Source of the DNA: Hysterangium stoloniferum
Taxonomy: Eukaryota; Basidiomycota; Agaricomycetes; Hysterangiales; Hysterangiaceae
DNA length: 64,000 nucleotides
Reading direction: 5' to 3'
Assembly: GCA_015178975.1 (NCBI GenBank)
Contig: WHVD01000179.1
Location: 1-64,000 of the forward strand
The translations under genes and the position numbers were made by a program. The notes beneath the pieces were generated by a model, which had not been told where the DNA came from, made no database searches, and worked only from the letters and a program-made list of their open reading frames with translations. Below, piece by piece: positions 11,794-22,800 of the stretch; position 1 is the first letter of the stretch; the number at the start of each line of letters is the position of its first letter.

Positions 11794-12267
11794 TCAGGTG
11801 TTCTCATCAGAGAATACAACTCTCTTCCAGTCCTCCAGAGTGTACTCCTGATGTCTCTCTGCCCACTGTAGCCTCTCCCTCCTATGAAATTGTTGCAGAA
11901 AAGGGCACTTCTTATTCACCACTGGCCTTAGGCCAGCTTTGCATAAGGCATGACAAACAGTTTGGGAGGAGAGGGATTGATTTGTGACATCCTGAAGAGA
12001 CTTGGTAACTTGCACTGCATTATCAGCTTTCTTCCTGGAAATGAGATGCTTAGCATAGCTGATATTGGCAGATGTAAGTTTAGTTGGATGACCACCAAAG
12101 GACTTGGGAGCCTCAGGACAGTATTCAGAGTGTATTTTTGAGATAGTTTCAATGCTAACACCAGTGGTCTGATGAATAGAGTGCCCAGAGACATTAGAGA
12201 GGAGCAGAGTAATAATGTGTTCACAAATAATAGGAAGAACAGTGCATATAATCAACTGTGGGGACAA
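11794..12267 (-). pseudogene. Tc1/mariner-type transposase, 3'-truncated
   Basis: This 157-codon minus frame has the bipartite helix-turn-helix layout of Tc1 transposases (TTGVSIETISKIHSEY; KSLQDVTNQSLSSQTVCHAL). It then reads FHRRERLQWAERHQEYTLED and WKRVVFSDENT, which holds the first catalytic Asp (FSDE). The frame stops there, and the second and third catalytic residues are missing. The DNA beyond 11790 shows no transposase, so the element is truncated. A second, more complete relic lies at 41213. Confidence 0.85.
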
Positions 12268-13378
12268 GCATGCTAAAAGGCCTTGTATATATACTTGAAC
12301 ATGAACAAATCATGTGACTTTGGGGTTTAAGGTTTAGGTTTTAGGTTGTGGAAGTAAAGTCATGTGATCATGAATATTTCTAGACCACTTCTTTGCTCTG
12401 TGAATTTTGGCAACAAAACCATTCAGATGTACAAGCTGCATTCATGGTATTATTTCATGACCATAAATGGACATATGACATCATGGTTATGCCATCAACA
12501 TTTAGTGATATTTGAGCATCTATCATAATTTATTCAGAATTTTTAGAATTTACTTTGGGCTAATGCTAAAGGATCTTTTCAAAACAAAGAAAGATCCAAA
12601 CGGTTTTGTTGCCTCCTGTACATAATGACCTTTTAGTCCCTCATTTGCTTCTTTCCCATTTTGTCTCACTCTCAACACGTCCACTTTGGTATAATCATTT
12701 CATTCAGTTGTTTTTCATTCCATACTGCTCTTTTATTCTTTCCACAGGAGTCTTTTTGTGTTATCACATCACATTGAGGGCTCCTGCATATTCTAGACCC
12801 CCAGGTTATTTGTACATATATGCTATTTGCATCTTCCCATGTCACTCACATTTTTATTTTGATTCCTTTAGAATAAATCATAAACCACCCATCCCCAGTT
12901 TGAGTATTGACTTATAGAATTTCCCTGGTTGTCCTTCAAGCTTGCATGGTAACTCTGGAGTATTGTTTTGGACTGCTATGACTCCTCTCTAAGTCATTAG
13001 CCTCACTGTGACTTAGTATATACTCAGTAACTCCAAGTATCTGTAGTTGCTAACAAAGCAAAGTATTATGTTTTGGTCTTGACATATTTAGTCCCTATCT
13101 TTCAACTATTGAAGTAGCTGAGTAGTTGTGTGAGGGTGCAATAGATACATAAATTGAAGCCATTCTCCACTTGTCCTAAGCCAAATGAAATTGCCAGCCT
13201 TTTCCAAAGAACCAATTAAAAATCCCAAACAAGAAATGAAATGAGAGAGATTTCAGGAATGTGAGCTTCCTGTAGAGATGGATGTTACTCTCACATCTAA
13301 AGTAATCTAGATGGTTATATATACTTTTTAATTGTGACTGAATAAAGATGTTGACATGTTGATGCTATCTATAACAGC
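12268..13378. other. non-coding repeat DNA
   Basis: No gene. The final stretch (about 13345-13378) matches 47010-47046, marking the left edge of homology between this region and the 47-kb locus. That homology is interrupted by the solo LTR at 13379. Confidence 0.55.
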
Positions 13379-14195
13379 TGTCACAACCAGACAATCCTGC
13401 CAGACTCCGGGCACTAACCCATACGCCCCCACACGCTACAAGCACCAATTGTCTGTTTATAGGATTTCCCGCCCGGACTCTGTATGTCAAGACTTGTTAC
13501 GTTTCAACCTCATTACGACACATATCAGTCACCGGACTTCCCCCGGACTCCATCTCTGTCTATGACCGTCTTCGTCCCACGCATCAGTCACCGGACCCCG
13601 CTCAGAATCCCATCACCACTCTAATCGAGCCCCGTTCCCATTTTGGTCAAATGACCTGTCACGATTTAGGACTCCACTCCCACTCCATTTCCCGTTATGG
13701 GTTATGCTTTGTCACGATTCGGACTCTGCTCCGTTCCATCCCATTCCTAACACCAAACTTGGTGTTTATTATTCCCATTTTATGTTTTGTTAGTTTCGTT
13801 TCATCATTACTGGATTTGGATGTCATTCACTCCACGGTCTATATAAACTGGCAGATGTTGTACATACAATCCAGTCAGAAAATTAGCTTAGATTCCCCCC
13901 AGTAATCTAATAACATTTTCCACTCTAAAACCCTACTTGATTCACACCACTCGCACTAGTCAGAGCCCACGGGCTCCGGCACATCTATCTCTCTCAACTA
14001 TCTTGACTCATGACCCACGACCTCTGACCTCTGACCTACGACTCACGAACCCCACCTGGACTCCCTGGGATTCCCGTCCAGCTGTTTGAAATTGGACAAC
14101 ACGATCTAGCCAGGGTGCAGCCTATAAGCTGAAGCCAAGTCCTACCAGATATCCTGTGGGTTTCTCCGGAGACCCCCTATGTGTGTATCCTATCT
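13379..14195 (+). mobile_element. solo LTR, TSD ACAGC
   Basis: An 817-base LTR of the TGTTA...TAACA family. ACAGC precedes it (13374-13378) and follows it (14196-14200). Removing the LTR plus one ACAGC restores continuity with the homologous locus, where CTGTGACAGCAGAGACAATG is uninterrupted near 47042. Landmarks are TCTATATAAACTGGCAGATG (TATA region), CAGTCAGAAAATTAGC, and GTGCAGCCTATAAGCTGAAG. The 3' end reads ...TATCT instead of TAACA. Confidence 0.85.
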
Positions 14196-14200
14196 ACAGC

Positions 14201-15759
14201 AGAGACAATGCCAAACCTCAACTTGCACAATGTTGCATATTAGGATTTCTAGTTAACAAGGTCTATCTTTAATTCTTTAATGCATAGTGTACCCACAAGT
14301 ATATGTAACACTTCAAGCTAAATAATCTCAGATATTTGAGGAATAACTTAGTTGAAATGTATAGAATAAATAATTTAAAATAATTTAGAATCGAATATTA
14401 TATGTCCCAGGGTAGAGGAAGAAACATAAGAGAAGATTATACTGGTGCTCTTTACGATCCATAATGGCCTGCCACCTCAGTGGTTAAAATCACTAGATGT
14501 GTAATCCAGATATAGTGGTCACTGATTCAATCCAGCTCAGGCACACACTCACCCTACTTATGTAATCTTTCATGGTTGCTCTCAGGGGTTGTGAGGTGCC
14601 CACCTACCCCATTTTTCCATAATTGAACCTGAAGTATAGTGGTTGTGTACATAATCCATTCAACCATTGGTGGGAGTATTGAAAGAGTAATGGCAGTCAC
14701 CTGCTGGTTTTCCCTTGTGCCATATGTCCACATCCATCTCTATTGTGGCTGTCATTGATTGGAATATTGGCAGTAGTTGTGATTGGTGGTGCCTCAAAAA
14801 GGTGAGGATTTTGTTTAATGCCCAGAACTGCCTGTGGGTCTTTGTATGTTGAGTTGTCTCAATTTGAGGTCTCAATTGTTTGCAGTTCAGCTGTGGTTAA
14901 CAGGAGTGACCCGTGATGCATCTGATGTAGACAATGGTTCCTGGCTGTTGCATATGTACATGGCAGTCCCACTATCTCTCGCTATCCCAAATCTAATGCA
15001 CTCCCTCAAGCATGAGGGGCTCGCAGTGACCATTCCCACTCCCTCAAATGAAGAATCCATACTGTCCAAATCTCCCCACAGTCTGATCCTCCTTACAGAA
15101 ACTCCATCTTGATGCACAGTAGCTCTCCAAGACATAACAGTCATAGTGTTCCCTCTGGAAAGACACCCTGTCTTTCCAGCTCATGATTGACCTGTTAAGT
15201 TGCCATCCTCAGGCTCAACAGCTCTAGTATCTTTGGCACCTTGGTCAGCCAGATCACTGCAGTGTTATTGGAAGTGTATTTGAGACACAGGATATTGCAG
15301 TAGTAAGCAAAAGGTCTTATATGGTGTGTGGGAATGACAATAGGAATGAGTAGTGGTATGCAAAGAGTGAAGTCCATGCAGCAAATGACAGTGCATGGAA
15401 CAATGATTTGTAGCAATAAGATCAAAGGCGGTCTGCACAGCACCTAGCTTTGGTGAATGGTAGCTAACCATGATCCATTTATGTTAAGTTTTTGGTGGTG
15501 CTGTTCCTAGACCATATAACTTTCCATTTGTCTGAGTAGGTGATGGTTAACTCATTGTAAACAGATGAGTACTACAATACATGAATCATCCTTATATATC
15601 CCAGCAACTTCTTACTAATATCCCTGTATGGTTTGAGTCCTTGCCACTTGCTTACATGATATCCCAAAATCTAACATTACCCTGCATAAAAGAGTATCTT
15701 ACTGATAGCTAACCATCTCAGTAGTGACTAGTCTAGTTCCTGACAGGACTACACTTAAT
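14201..15759. other. repeat DNA between two SINE heads
   Basis: The stretch 14201-14465 matches 47050-47318. After the first SINE head, 14543-15759 has no counterpart in the 47-kb locus and no recognisable gene. Short minus frames at 15144-14887 and 15471-15195 show no known domain. Confidence 0.55.
14466..14542 (+). repeat. tRNA-derived SINE head, copy 1
   Basis: Tandem landmarks of a tRNA are present: CTCAGTGGTTAAAATCACT (A-box region), an anticodon-like hairpin CTAGA-TGTGTAA-TCCAG, and GATTCAATCC (B-box region). The acceptor-like ends are GGCCTG and CAGGC. It is decayed, so a pol III promoter relic is more likely than a working tRNA. Confidence 0.7.
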
Positions 15760-15833
15760 GGCCTGATAGGGGTTAAGAGCACTATACATATAATCCAGAC
15801 ATAGTGGTCACTGGTTCAAATCCAGCTCAGGCC
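15760..15833 (+). repeat. tRNA-derived SINE head, copy 2
   Basis: At 74 bases it is tRNA-sized. The 5' GGCCTGA pairs perfectly with the 3' TCAGGCC as an acceptor stem, and a T arm CTGG-TTCAAAT-CCAG is intact. The D arm and anticodon stem are damaged. The downstream body (TTTTCACCCTGCTTATGTAG) is shared with the other two copies, as expected of a SINE. Confidence 0.75.
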
Positions 15834-16837
15834 AATGCTTTTCACCCTGCTTATGTAGTCTTTCATTCTGTAATAAGATATCCAAACTTTTCTTTTTCCA
15901 AGAAATCATCAGATTTCAAGGCCCCCAGAGGTGTAAGTAGAGATACACTCATTGCCGGCCGCGTGATAACTGGTTGTTGCTTTCTATCACATTCGAGCCC
16001 GCATTCAAACCTTTATGGGAGCGATTTTCAGATATATTTTGGGTTGATAGACCAACACTGGCTGCATGCCCTTCATCGCGACGACCGCCCGTTATTTGAC
16101 ACAAGCAACCTTGAGATATTATATTAATGTTATTTAGTTTGTAAAACTTCTACACATGAAGACCATCATCAGACACAATGGATAATACACCTTACTGTTA
16201 CTATTCGATTTCGTCCAATTTTTTTCAGAAAGTCAGCTGTTCACGTCGTGTGGCAAGCAGCAATTAATGAAACACCAGTTCCTGATATTCATATGAGGCA
16301 CATCATTCAATTTGAATACACTCTATGAAGTTCCGTTACTAAGACGCGACAGTGTGTTACTTAACATGCCTTATCACGGATACATACTATTTCCACCTAT
16401 GCTTCCCACCTAATATTGCCGATGTTCATGTGCATTCTAGTCGTTACATTGACCAAGTAGCCTGATTAGAGGCGATCGATGTAGGGTCTTTTGGACAGAA
16501 CGTTTATTGTACCATTTACGGACAGAAACGCAAACCAAATAGCGTTTGCAGATTGGCGACCACCCTCCAGGCTTCTATCAGTAACAGATTCGAAATATTA
16601 GCTTCCAGGTGCCCTGGAAATCAATAATCCTATTAAATTAACCATAGGCTGCTCATCACATTCAGATATCCCTTTTGTATAATAGAAGAAGGTCGCGGGT
16701 CGGCCACAGCTCTGGAAGTGGAAAGAGCGTCTAAAATGGGCCCGTGGCTTCCAGATAACTGCGAACCATATATAAACCATATCTGCGACATGGCCCAACT
16801 ACTTGTCATATCCCCCTCTTATTACCAAGAACACAAT

Positions 16838-17792
16838 ATGAAGAATTCACCATCGTACTCCTCATCCCCATAGGGTCGTCGGCACCCCCCACTCCATAAC
16901 CTCCCATTTCTGCTCCCGTGCGCCGCACCTTACCAGAGACTGAGCAGCTTGGCTCGGAATCATCCCTCGATTGGTCGGACTGGGGATGGGACGAGTCCAT
17001 TGATACCTCGTATCATGCACGAGGTGAAAACGATTCGGTGGTGATTTTTCGTAAGTTGGTCGAGTCTTGCAATGTCCACAACCTTATGAAGTTGTGAAAT
17101 TAGGCTACTTGAACTTTGCGGTCATAGAATCATCACCATCATTCTTGGAGAACGCTTTCCCTGATGCTGACATCATCGGGCGATTGGATTCTGTTCGGGA
17201 CTCGGGTAAGCATTGCAAGTGCAATGTGAATGTGGGACTGATTAACGAAATTGCAATGGGATAGATCTAAGCCACATAGCTAAGCCACCGGCCCTCACCC
17301 TGTCCCCTGGCAACGCCGCGCAACATTGCGTCAGGTCTGCCCCGCCTCCCCACTACCACCCACCTGGGCATACCCCTCAGCCCAACCCTTCTCCAAACAA
17401 GGCGGAAAAAGACGGCAGATACGCTCACGCAACAGCAAGTGACACAGGTGGCTACTCTGCCTCTTTCCGCCCCTCCAAATAGCAATGCGGTTTGGTGCTC
17501 TTCTGGTCCTCCCCGTCGACAAGCTAGAACAGATTCTCCGCAGAAGAAACGTCCAAAACCAAGCACACCTCCCAAGAAGACACAACGCCATCAGGAGCGC
17601 CATGAAAAGCAACATCACATGTGTAGCGTTTGCATAAACAGTTTTAGTAGGCTAAGCGATTTGTATCGTCACCTAACAACAACGAAGCCACACAAGGAGA
17701 ATGCTGGTTGTTTTGGTTTGTTTCCCACATGTACCGGGGTATCCACTCGGAAAGACGCATTTCAAAGGCATTGGAATCACTGCCACAGATAG
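16838..17792 (+). pseudogene. C2H2 zinc-finger gene, family B copy 1 (dead)
   Basis: It is homologous to the gene at 48807. The ATG at 16838 starts MKNSPSYSSSP and meets a TAG at codon 12, where the paralogue has AAG. A 53-base intron (17051-17103, GTAAGT...TTAG) matches the paralogue's intron. The second exon has lost most of the linker region found in the other copies. The finger region survives at the end of the frame 17439-17792: CSVCINSFSRLSDLYRH with a following TTTK, then CFGLFPTCTGVSTRKDAF and QRHWNHCH. Two C2H2-like fingers are therefore retained but no full protein can be made. Confidence 0.85.
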
Positions 17793-18105
17793 TTTAAAGT
17801 AACGTCTGGAGTTCAGATCATTCTAGTCAATTTTTGGGATGTTAACATTTCATCCGGTGTCTCGTATATTTCAACTTACACCAATTTTCCATCAAGACAA
17901 TAAACTCACACCATCAGACGGCCTCAAGAATCTATGCTTCCCTGCCATTCATAAATGTAGATATCTATTCCTCATTTTGGATTTTTTGTTTCCTCACATT
18001 TTATCATCATATTGCTTGTACATAGTATATTTACATCCATCTAAAATGAAAATGTGCTGAACGCCTCCAGTGAGAAATTAAACTCAATTTATAACAAAGG
18101 TATTG

Positions 18106-18620
18106 CCTGTTTCCAAGTGATAGAGGACCCCAGTTTATCTCAAAATTCACACAAGAGCTGAATTCTATCTTAGGGATCAAAGTGGCAGCATAGCCTACTA
18201 CCCTGAAACAGATGGTCAGACTGAAAGAGTAAATCAAGAGGTAGAACAATATCTCAGGCTCTTTGTCAACCATAGGCAGGATAATTGGGTAGAATGGTTG
18301 TCTCTGGAAGAAAATAGTGGCAAACATCCTAGATTAGGAACTGAGCCTTTGAGAAGCAGCAAAATAAAGTCTGTAGAGCAGTTTGTCAAAGACATGCAGA
18401 AAGCAAAGAAAGAAGCAGAAGCTGCACTCTCCAGAGCTGCTGATGACATAGCCAGGTACTGTGACCAATCTAGAAGACAGGCAGACACTTACAGGTTAAG
18501 AGACAAAGTGTGGCTAGAAGGCAGGGACATTTAAACAGATAGGCCATCCAGAACGTTGGAGGACAAAAGATATGGACCCTTTGAAATCACTAAAGTGGTT
18601 GGTCCTTACATGTCACATGT
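18106..18620 (+). pseudogene. E1 integrase C-terminal half
   Basis: Across frames the plus strand reads DRGPQFISKF, then YPETDGQTERVNQEVEQYLR (the block holding the catalytic Glu in Ty3/gypsy integrases), LFVNHRQDNWVEW, and then a Lys/Glu-rich C-terminal segment (QKAKKEAEAALSRAADDIAR; YRLRDKVWLEGRDI). The target-stretch region between them (AEFQYNN in other elements) is deleted. Frameshifts and a TAA near 18532 make it dead. Confidence 0.85.
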
Positions 18621-19124
18621 CACAGTGTGCATGCATGATGTCATGTGAACACGAAATATTGTTTGTGGCCACACAATGACAATCATATGACATTCATGTG
18701 ATATACATGTGTCAAATGTAAAACTTGACTTTATTTTACTTTTCTTCTAAGGTTTGAGTCTTCAATAAGAACTTTATTTAGTTTTCCCTGTCATATAAAT
18801 ATGTACCCGAAGATGTACATAGTTAGACCCCAGTTTCAATCTCTTAGAGTTTCCACTAAATACAAGTGTGATATTCTCAAGTCATTAGAACTTCCATTCT
18901 CCCACAGCCACACTCTGCAGACCCCATGTATATGTTGGATTCACTTCATTTTTTCCTTGTCGCCCTATATCTCTCTTTGCTTTTACAGGTTTCTGACTTA
19001 TCTGTTAAGTCTTAGCAGACCTTCCTGCAGACTTTTTTCACACTTTGATTTGAAATTTAAAAAAAAAATTATTTTTCTTTTCAATTTACATTAATGGGAC
19101 TATGTTTTTGCCCATTTTAATTAA
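18621..19124. other. non-coding part of E1
   Basis: Rich in CATG/ATGTGA repeats (for example CACATGTCACATGTCACAG) near 18610-18720, with an A-rich tract near 19055. No gene is seen. Confidence 0.5.
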
Positions 19125-19956
19125 ACTCTTTCTGGAGCTCCACCAGCTCCTCATCCACCCTGGACTCCTTAAGCACATATCCTCCATATTCTACCAAGAA
19201 CCCCTGGAACTCCCCACAGAGTCCCCAGAGACTGTCCATTGTAGCACCTGTTGCCCAGTTACACTCTTCAAGCAACTAGTTCTGGGCTTCTATGCCCACC
19301 ACTATCAGCCCCAGAGTTTTCTCCAAGGCCTCAGGCCTTTCCATGAAGCCGCCTTCTTCCCATGCCACAGACCCTGTGGGCTCATGAACCAGTGAGCACC
19401 TCACTTTGAGGTGTCCAAATGGCCAACAGCCTGGGCTCTGCCCAGACCTCCAGTAACATTCTGTGTTGCGGTCATTACACCCAGTGCACCATGGGTCATT
19501 CTTTGACTTCTGTTGTTTGGTCAGTCTCGAACATTCCCATGGACGTGCCACTTACCTTTTGTGGGCTCTCAGCATCCCCCTCGCACTCAGACTCCACTTC
19601 TACTCCTTTGCACTAGAAAGCAACAGTTAGTGAAGTCAGAAAAAAGAGGAAGAAGTTTAACATTACCCTGCCTACAGCCCTCTCCACAGCCGCTCTGGTA
19701 TGCTCAATGGCAACCCACACTGCCTCCTCCTTCTTCCTTTCCTTTTCAGCCTCCTTCTTGGAAATCAGTACAGTTTGATACTCTCACTCCAGTTCCTCCT
19801 CTGCCTCTTTGGCCTGTCTCTCAGCCTCTTCTCGTTGATGGCGCTGCTCTGCACACTGCACCAATAATTGGGCAGCCATGAGAGGTGCCTGGATAACAGG
19901 GCCCATGAGGGCCCAGCCATTGTGTTAGGTTTTCGAGGTGTTCGCATTGGTGCCAT
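19125..19956 (-). pseudogene. antisense cargo gene copy in E1 (Cys-cluster protein)
   Basis: A minus-strand gene lies inside the plus-strand element, between pol and the 3' LTR. From the right, the start MAPMRTPRKPNTM is followed by a Lys/Glu-rich coiled-coil-like stretch (REEAERQAKEAEEE). Two introns follow, 19613-19666 (54 bases, CTAAC branch site, TTTCTAG) and 19510-19555 (46 bases, GTAAGT...AACAG). The last exon carries the Cys cluster NDPWCTGCNDRNTECYWRSG and a Leu-rich tail. Frame changes and a TAG near 19270 suggest it is no longer intact. The cluster resembles short Cys motifs seen in mushroom repeat-borne proteins; function unknown. It is the paralogue of 20892-21795. Confidence 0.7.
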
Positions 19957-19982
19957 GTAATCAAGTGAGGATGGTGGGGATA

Positions 19983-20477
19983 TGTTACAACTGGAAAAAC
20001 TGCTGGACTCTGGGCACTAACTTATATACACCCACACCCTACATGCACCAGTTATCAATTTACCGGAATACCCGCTGGACTCTGGATGTCAGACCTGACC
20101 ATGCTCGACCTTCATCACTCCATGTATAAGTCACTGGAATACCTGCTGGAACCTGCACCTGTCTATCTCCAACCCTGTCCCACATATCAGTCACCAGACT
20201 CCTCTTGGAATACCTGACAGCACTCTAACTGAGCCCCATTCCCATTATAGTCAATGACCTGTCACAATTTGGACTCCACTCCACTCTGTTCTGTTCCACT
20301 CTGTTCTGTTCTATTCTGTTCTGTTCTGTTCTGTTCTGTTCCATTCTGTTCTGTTCCATTCTGTTCTGTTCCATTCTGTTCTGTTCCATTCTGTTCCATT
20401 CCATTCCTAACACCACACTTGGTGTTTACTTATCTTGTTTCATGTTTACTAGTTTATATTTCATTATTACTGGATTT
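19983..20477 (+). repeat. E1 3' LTR, first part
   Basis: It begins TGTTACAACTGGAAAAACTG directly after a purine-rich tract. It contains an expanded CTGTT/CCATT microsatellite and ends ...ATTACTGGATTT, where G2 is inserted. It continues at 31457. Confidence 0.9.
20281..20405 (+). repeat. TTCTG pentanucleotide microsatellite in LTR
   Basis: Runs of TTCTG broken by TTCCA units. They lengthen this LTR by about 100 bases relative to the 808-base solo copy at 35974. The repeat opens frames on both strands that are not genes. Confidence 0.9.
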
Positions 20478-20687
20478 TGTTAAGGGGGGTGTGTGGAGCT
20501 TAGTGGAGGGTTTCAGAGAAACCCGCAGATATTCCAGTGACTGATACATGAGATGGAAAAGGTCGGGCATGAATAGGATTGTCATCCAGGTCCCAGCAGG
20601 TATTCTGGTAAACTGGTAACTGGTGTGTGTAGGGTGCAGGTGTGTATAGAGTAGTGCCCAGAGTCCGGCAGGTTTTCCAGTCGTAAC
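20478..20687 (-). repeat. G2 3' LTR (210 bases)
   Basis: Read on the minus strand it equals the first 160 or so bases of the full-length (about 800-base) LTR family fused to its last 45 or so. The central TATA region (TCTATATAGTCTGGCAG) is deleted. The ends are TGTTA...TAACA. Confidence 0.88.
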
Positions 20688-20891
20688 AGTACCCTCCCTT
20701 TATGCTGAAGTCCCAAAGAGGCTCTAGAACTTGATAAGGTTTGTCAGTTATGTGCATGTGTCAGAAAGTCATGTCAGTTACATGTATGTGTCAAAGAGTC
20801 ACGTGACCTAGAAGGTAAGGTTCAGATGTGATGAGCCTATATAAAAAATCAAAATAATTAAATTTCTTCTTCTTTATTACCCCCATCATCA
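20688..20891 (-). other. G2 3' untranslated region and polypurine tract
   Basis: The minus strand ends AAAGGGAGGGTAC immediately before the LTR. The same segment occurs on the plus strand at 31870-32032, next to another LTR that starts at 32033. Confidence 0.7.
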
Positions 20892-21795
20892 ATGGGTCCA
20901 AAACCAACACCTTGCAAATTGATGCCTACTGCCAGGCCCTCCATAGGCTCCCAATATGGGCTCCGCTCACCACTGCCCAAATCCTGGTGCAGCAGGAGGA
21001 GCAGTGCTGAAAACAAGAGGAGGTGGAGAAAAAGGCCAAGGAGGCCGAGGAGGCATTGGATAGGGAGTATGGTGACACTCATTGCAGAGCAGGAGGCTGA
21101 GGAGGAAAGGAAAAGAGATGATGAGGAGGTGGCGTGGGTTGCCACAGAGTATGCCAAGGCAGCTGTGGAGAAGGCCATGGTTGCCGCAGGAAAGGTAAGT
21201 CCCAATATTTGTGTGGTTGGTTTTTTACTCACTCTTCTCTTAGCACAAAGCGGTAGGGGCTGAGTCGGAGTCTGACAGGGAACTAGAGAGCCCCCAAAAG
21301 GTAAGTTTCAGGTCTGACAGAGTTTCTGGGGACTGACCATGTCAACAGAAGGCAAGGAAAGTGGCTCCAGTCCACTTGCAGGTGAAGAACGACCCGTGGT
21401 GTTCTGGTTGTAATGACCAGAACACTGAGTGTCATCAGAAGTCTGGGAGTGGACGGCAATGTGTACCTCAAAGCGAGGTCCTCACTTGTTCACGAGCCCA
21501 CAACAGGCCTGCAGGCTTAGAGGAGGTCTTGGGGTGGATAGCTGAGGGCATAGAGGCCAAGAATGAGTTGCTTGTGAAGAGCAACTAGGTGCAGGTAGTC
21601 ATGGAAAAAACTCTCAAGGAACTCCACAGGGAGTTTTGGAAATTCCTGGTGGAGTATGGTAGGCATGTGTATGCAGAACTGCAAATTGGGAATTCCGAGG
21701 AGCCTGGCTCGGATGAGGATGGGGTTCCCGAGGAAATAGCAGGGCTTCCAAAGGAGATTGCTGAGGTTGGGCAGTTGCTGATAGAATATCTTGAT
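20892..21795 (+). CDS. antisense cargo gene of G2 (coiled-coil and Cys-cluster protein)
   Basis: This plus-strand gene lies inside the minus-strand element, between pol and the 3' LTR. Exons are 20892-21194, 21244-21300 and 21349-21795. Introns are 49 and 48 bases, both GTAAGT...AG, and all joins are in phase 0. Exon 1 encodes a basic, then Glu/Lys/Ala-rich, probably coiled-coil region (EQEAEEERKRDDEEVAWVAT). Exon 3 opens with the Cys cluster NDPWCSGCNDQNTECHQ...C...C. It then has GLEEVLGWIAEGIEAKNELL, a single in-frame TAG (21586-21588), and an acidic tail (EEPGSDEDGVPEE) cut off by the G1 insertion. Comparison with the E1 copy suggests a one-base shift in exon 1 near 21065. The Cys spacing resembles a compact zinc-binding motif, but I cannot assign a function. 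Confidence 0.65.
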
Positions 21796-22096
21796 TGTAA
21801 GGGCGACTCTCTAGACCGCACTGACTCGCACTAAGACAGAGTTGGGGCACTAGCAGAGGGAATCCGAAATTAGTTTATATCTATCTAGTTATATACATAC
21901 AAATTGCAGTACTACTTACCTAGCAGAGGGAATCCGAAGAGAAAAGTCTAAGGAACCCTCGGCTAGCGTGTGACTAACTAAAGTGTAGCGGAGTTTGAAA
22001 ATGTGATAAAAACAAGGTACCTTTACCTTGGACTTATGAGACTAGACTCTGACAAGTCAAAAGTGAATTTGAGGAACTTAAGGTTGTCCCCTGACA
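21796..22096 (-). repeat. G1 3' LTR
   Basis: TGTAAGGGCGAC...CCCCTGACA on the plus strand. An internal direct repeat CTAGCAGAGGGAATCCGAA occurs twice. It ends directly beside the pol stop. Confidence 0.97.
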
Positions 22097-22800
22097 TCAC
22101 CCCCCCTTTTAAGGTATGGCATCCCGACATACTGTCGCTGCCAATAAAGTCCAGGCTTAACCTCTCGAAACCCTGGAATCTGGTTTACTTGTGCTATGGT
22201 GTTCTGAGGTTGCCTTGATCCTTGAATAGGGCCTTTAATTGTTACTGCCTCTGGATGTTGTGTGTAGAAATCTGCTGTCAAGGCAGGGGCAAATACCCTA
22301 TGTCCTGGTTCCCAACTATTATGTTCCACACCAAAACCTTGCCATTTTATGAGGTATTCAATCCGCCCATACCTCCATCTACTATCCAACACCTTCTCAA
22401 CCTCATACTCCACCTCTCCTTCCACTACTATTGGATCTGGTGGTGTCTTAGAATGGCGGCCAATGATTGGATCCTCAAATTTTGGTGTCAGTTTCACCAC
22501 ATTAAAGACTGGGTGGAGTCTATTCATTGACTTGGGCAGTTCCAACCTATAGGCAATTGGTGAGACCTGTTCAAGTACCTTGAATGGCCCTAGTCGAAGG
22601 TGTGACAGTTTCTTTGATGGTTGGGCCATTTGAATATCGCTGGCATCCAGGAAAACCTGGTCTCCTGTCTTAAAGCTTGGTGCTGGGGTTCTCCGACGAT
22701 TGTAGTATTTTGTCATCTCATCCTTTGCTTTAGCCAGTGCTGCTTTTGCCTCTTCAAGAGTGTCAGCCATCCGATCTCGAAAATAATTTGCTGATTCCAC
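22078..22800 (-). pseudogene. G1 integrase C-terminus and chromodomain
   Basis: A 240-codon frame, offset by a frameshift from the main pol frame. The first 100 residues match the GPF-like integrase C-terminal domain (FKTGDQVFLDASDIQ; LRLGPFKVLEQVSPIAYRLE; LHPVFNVVKL). Residues 130-185 are a chromodomain (EYEVEKVLDSRWRYGRIEYL, then IKWQG, then NSWEP), which in chromoviruses is thought to steer integration to particular chromatin. The frame ends inside the LTR at 22078. Confidence 0.9.

Larger units (their letters stand above)
15760..18105 (+). repeat. segmental duplicate of the 47.3-50.6 kb locus
   Basis: Colinear homology with 47319-50640 runs from the SINE head, through a long shared upstream region (GTTCACGTCGTGTGGCAAGC at both), a zinc-finger gene and its 3' flank (GAACGCCTCCAGTGAGAA). 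It ends at about 18105 where retroelement pol begins. Three insertions present in the 47-kb copy are absent here, so this copy preserves the empty sites. Confidence 0.85.

Noticed and set aside
12320..12350. Telomere-like TTTAGG run (GGTTTAAGGTTTAGGTTTTAGG)
   Set aside because: Too short and irregular, embedded near a Tc1 relic; no array.
14660..15471. Possible transposase in short minus frames
   Set aside because: No catalytic or DNA-binding motif could be matched in any frame.
15760..15833. Functional tRNA gene
   Set aside because: The acceptor and T arms pair, but the anticodon stem and D arm are broken and the same head occurs with a shared SINE body elsewhere.
17267..17618. Minus frames of about 100 codons opposite the zinc-finger exon
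   Set aside because: Shadows of the plus-strand gene, with no domain and not kept in the paralogue.
20225..20544. Long open frames on both strands through the TTCTG microsatellite
   Set aside because: A simple repeat inside an LTR keeps frames open; no protein-like sequence outside the repeat.
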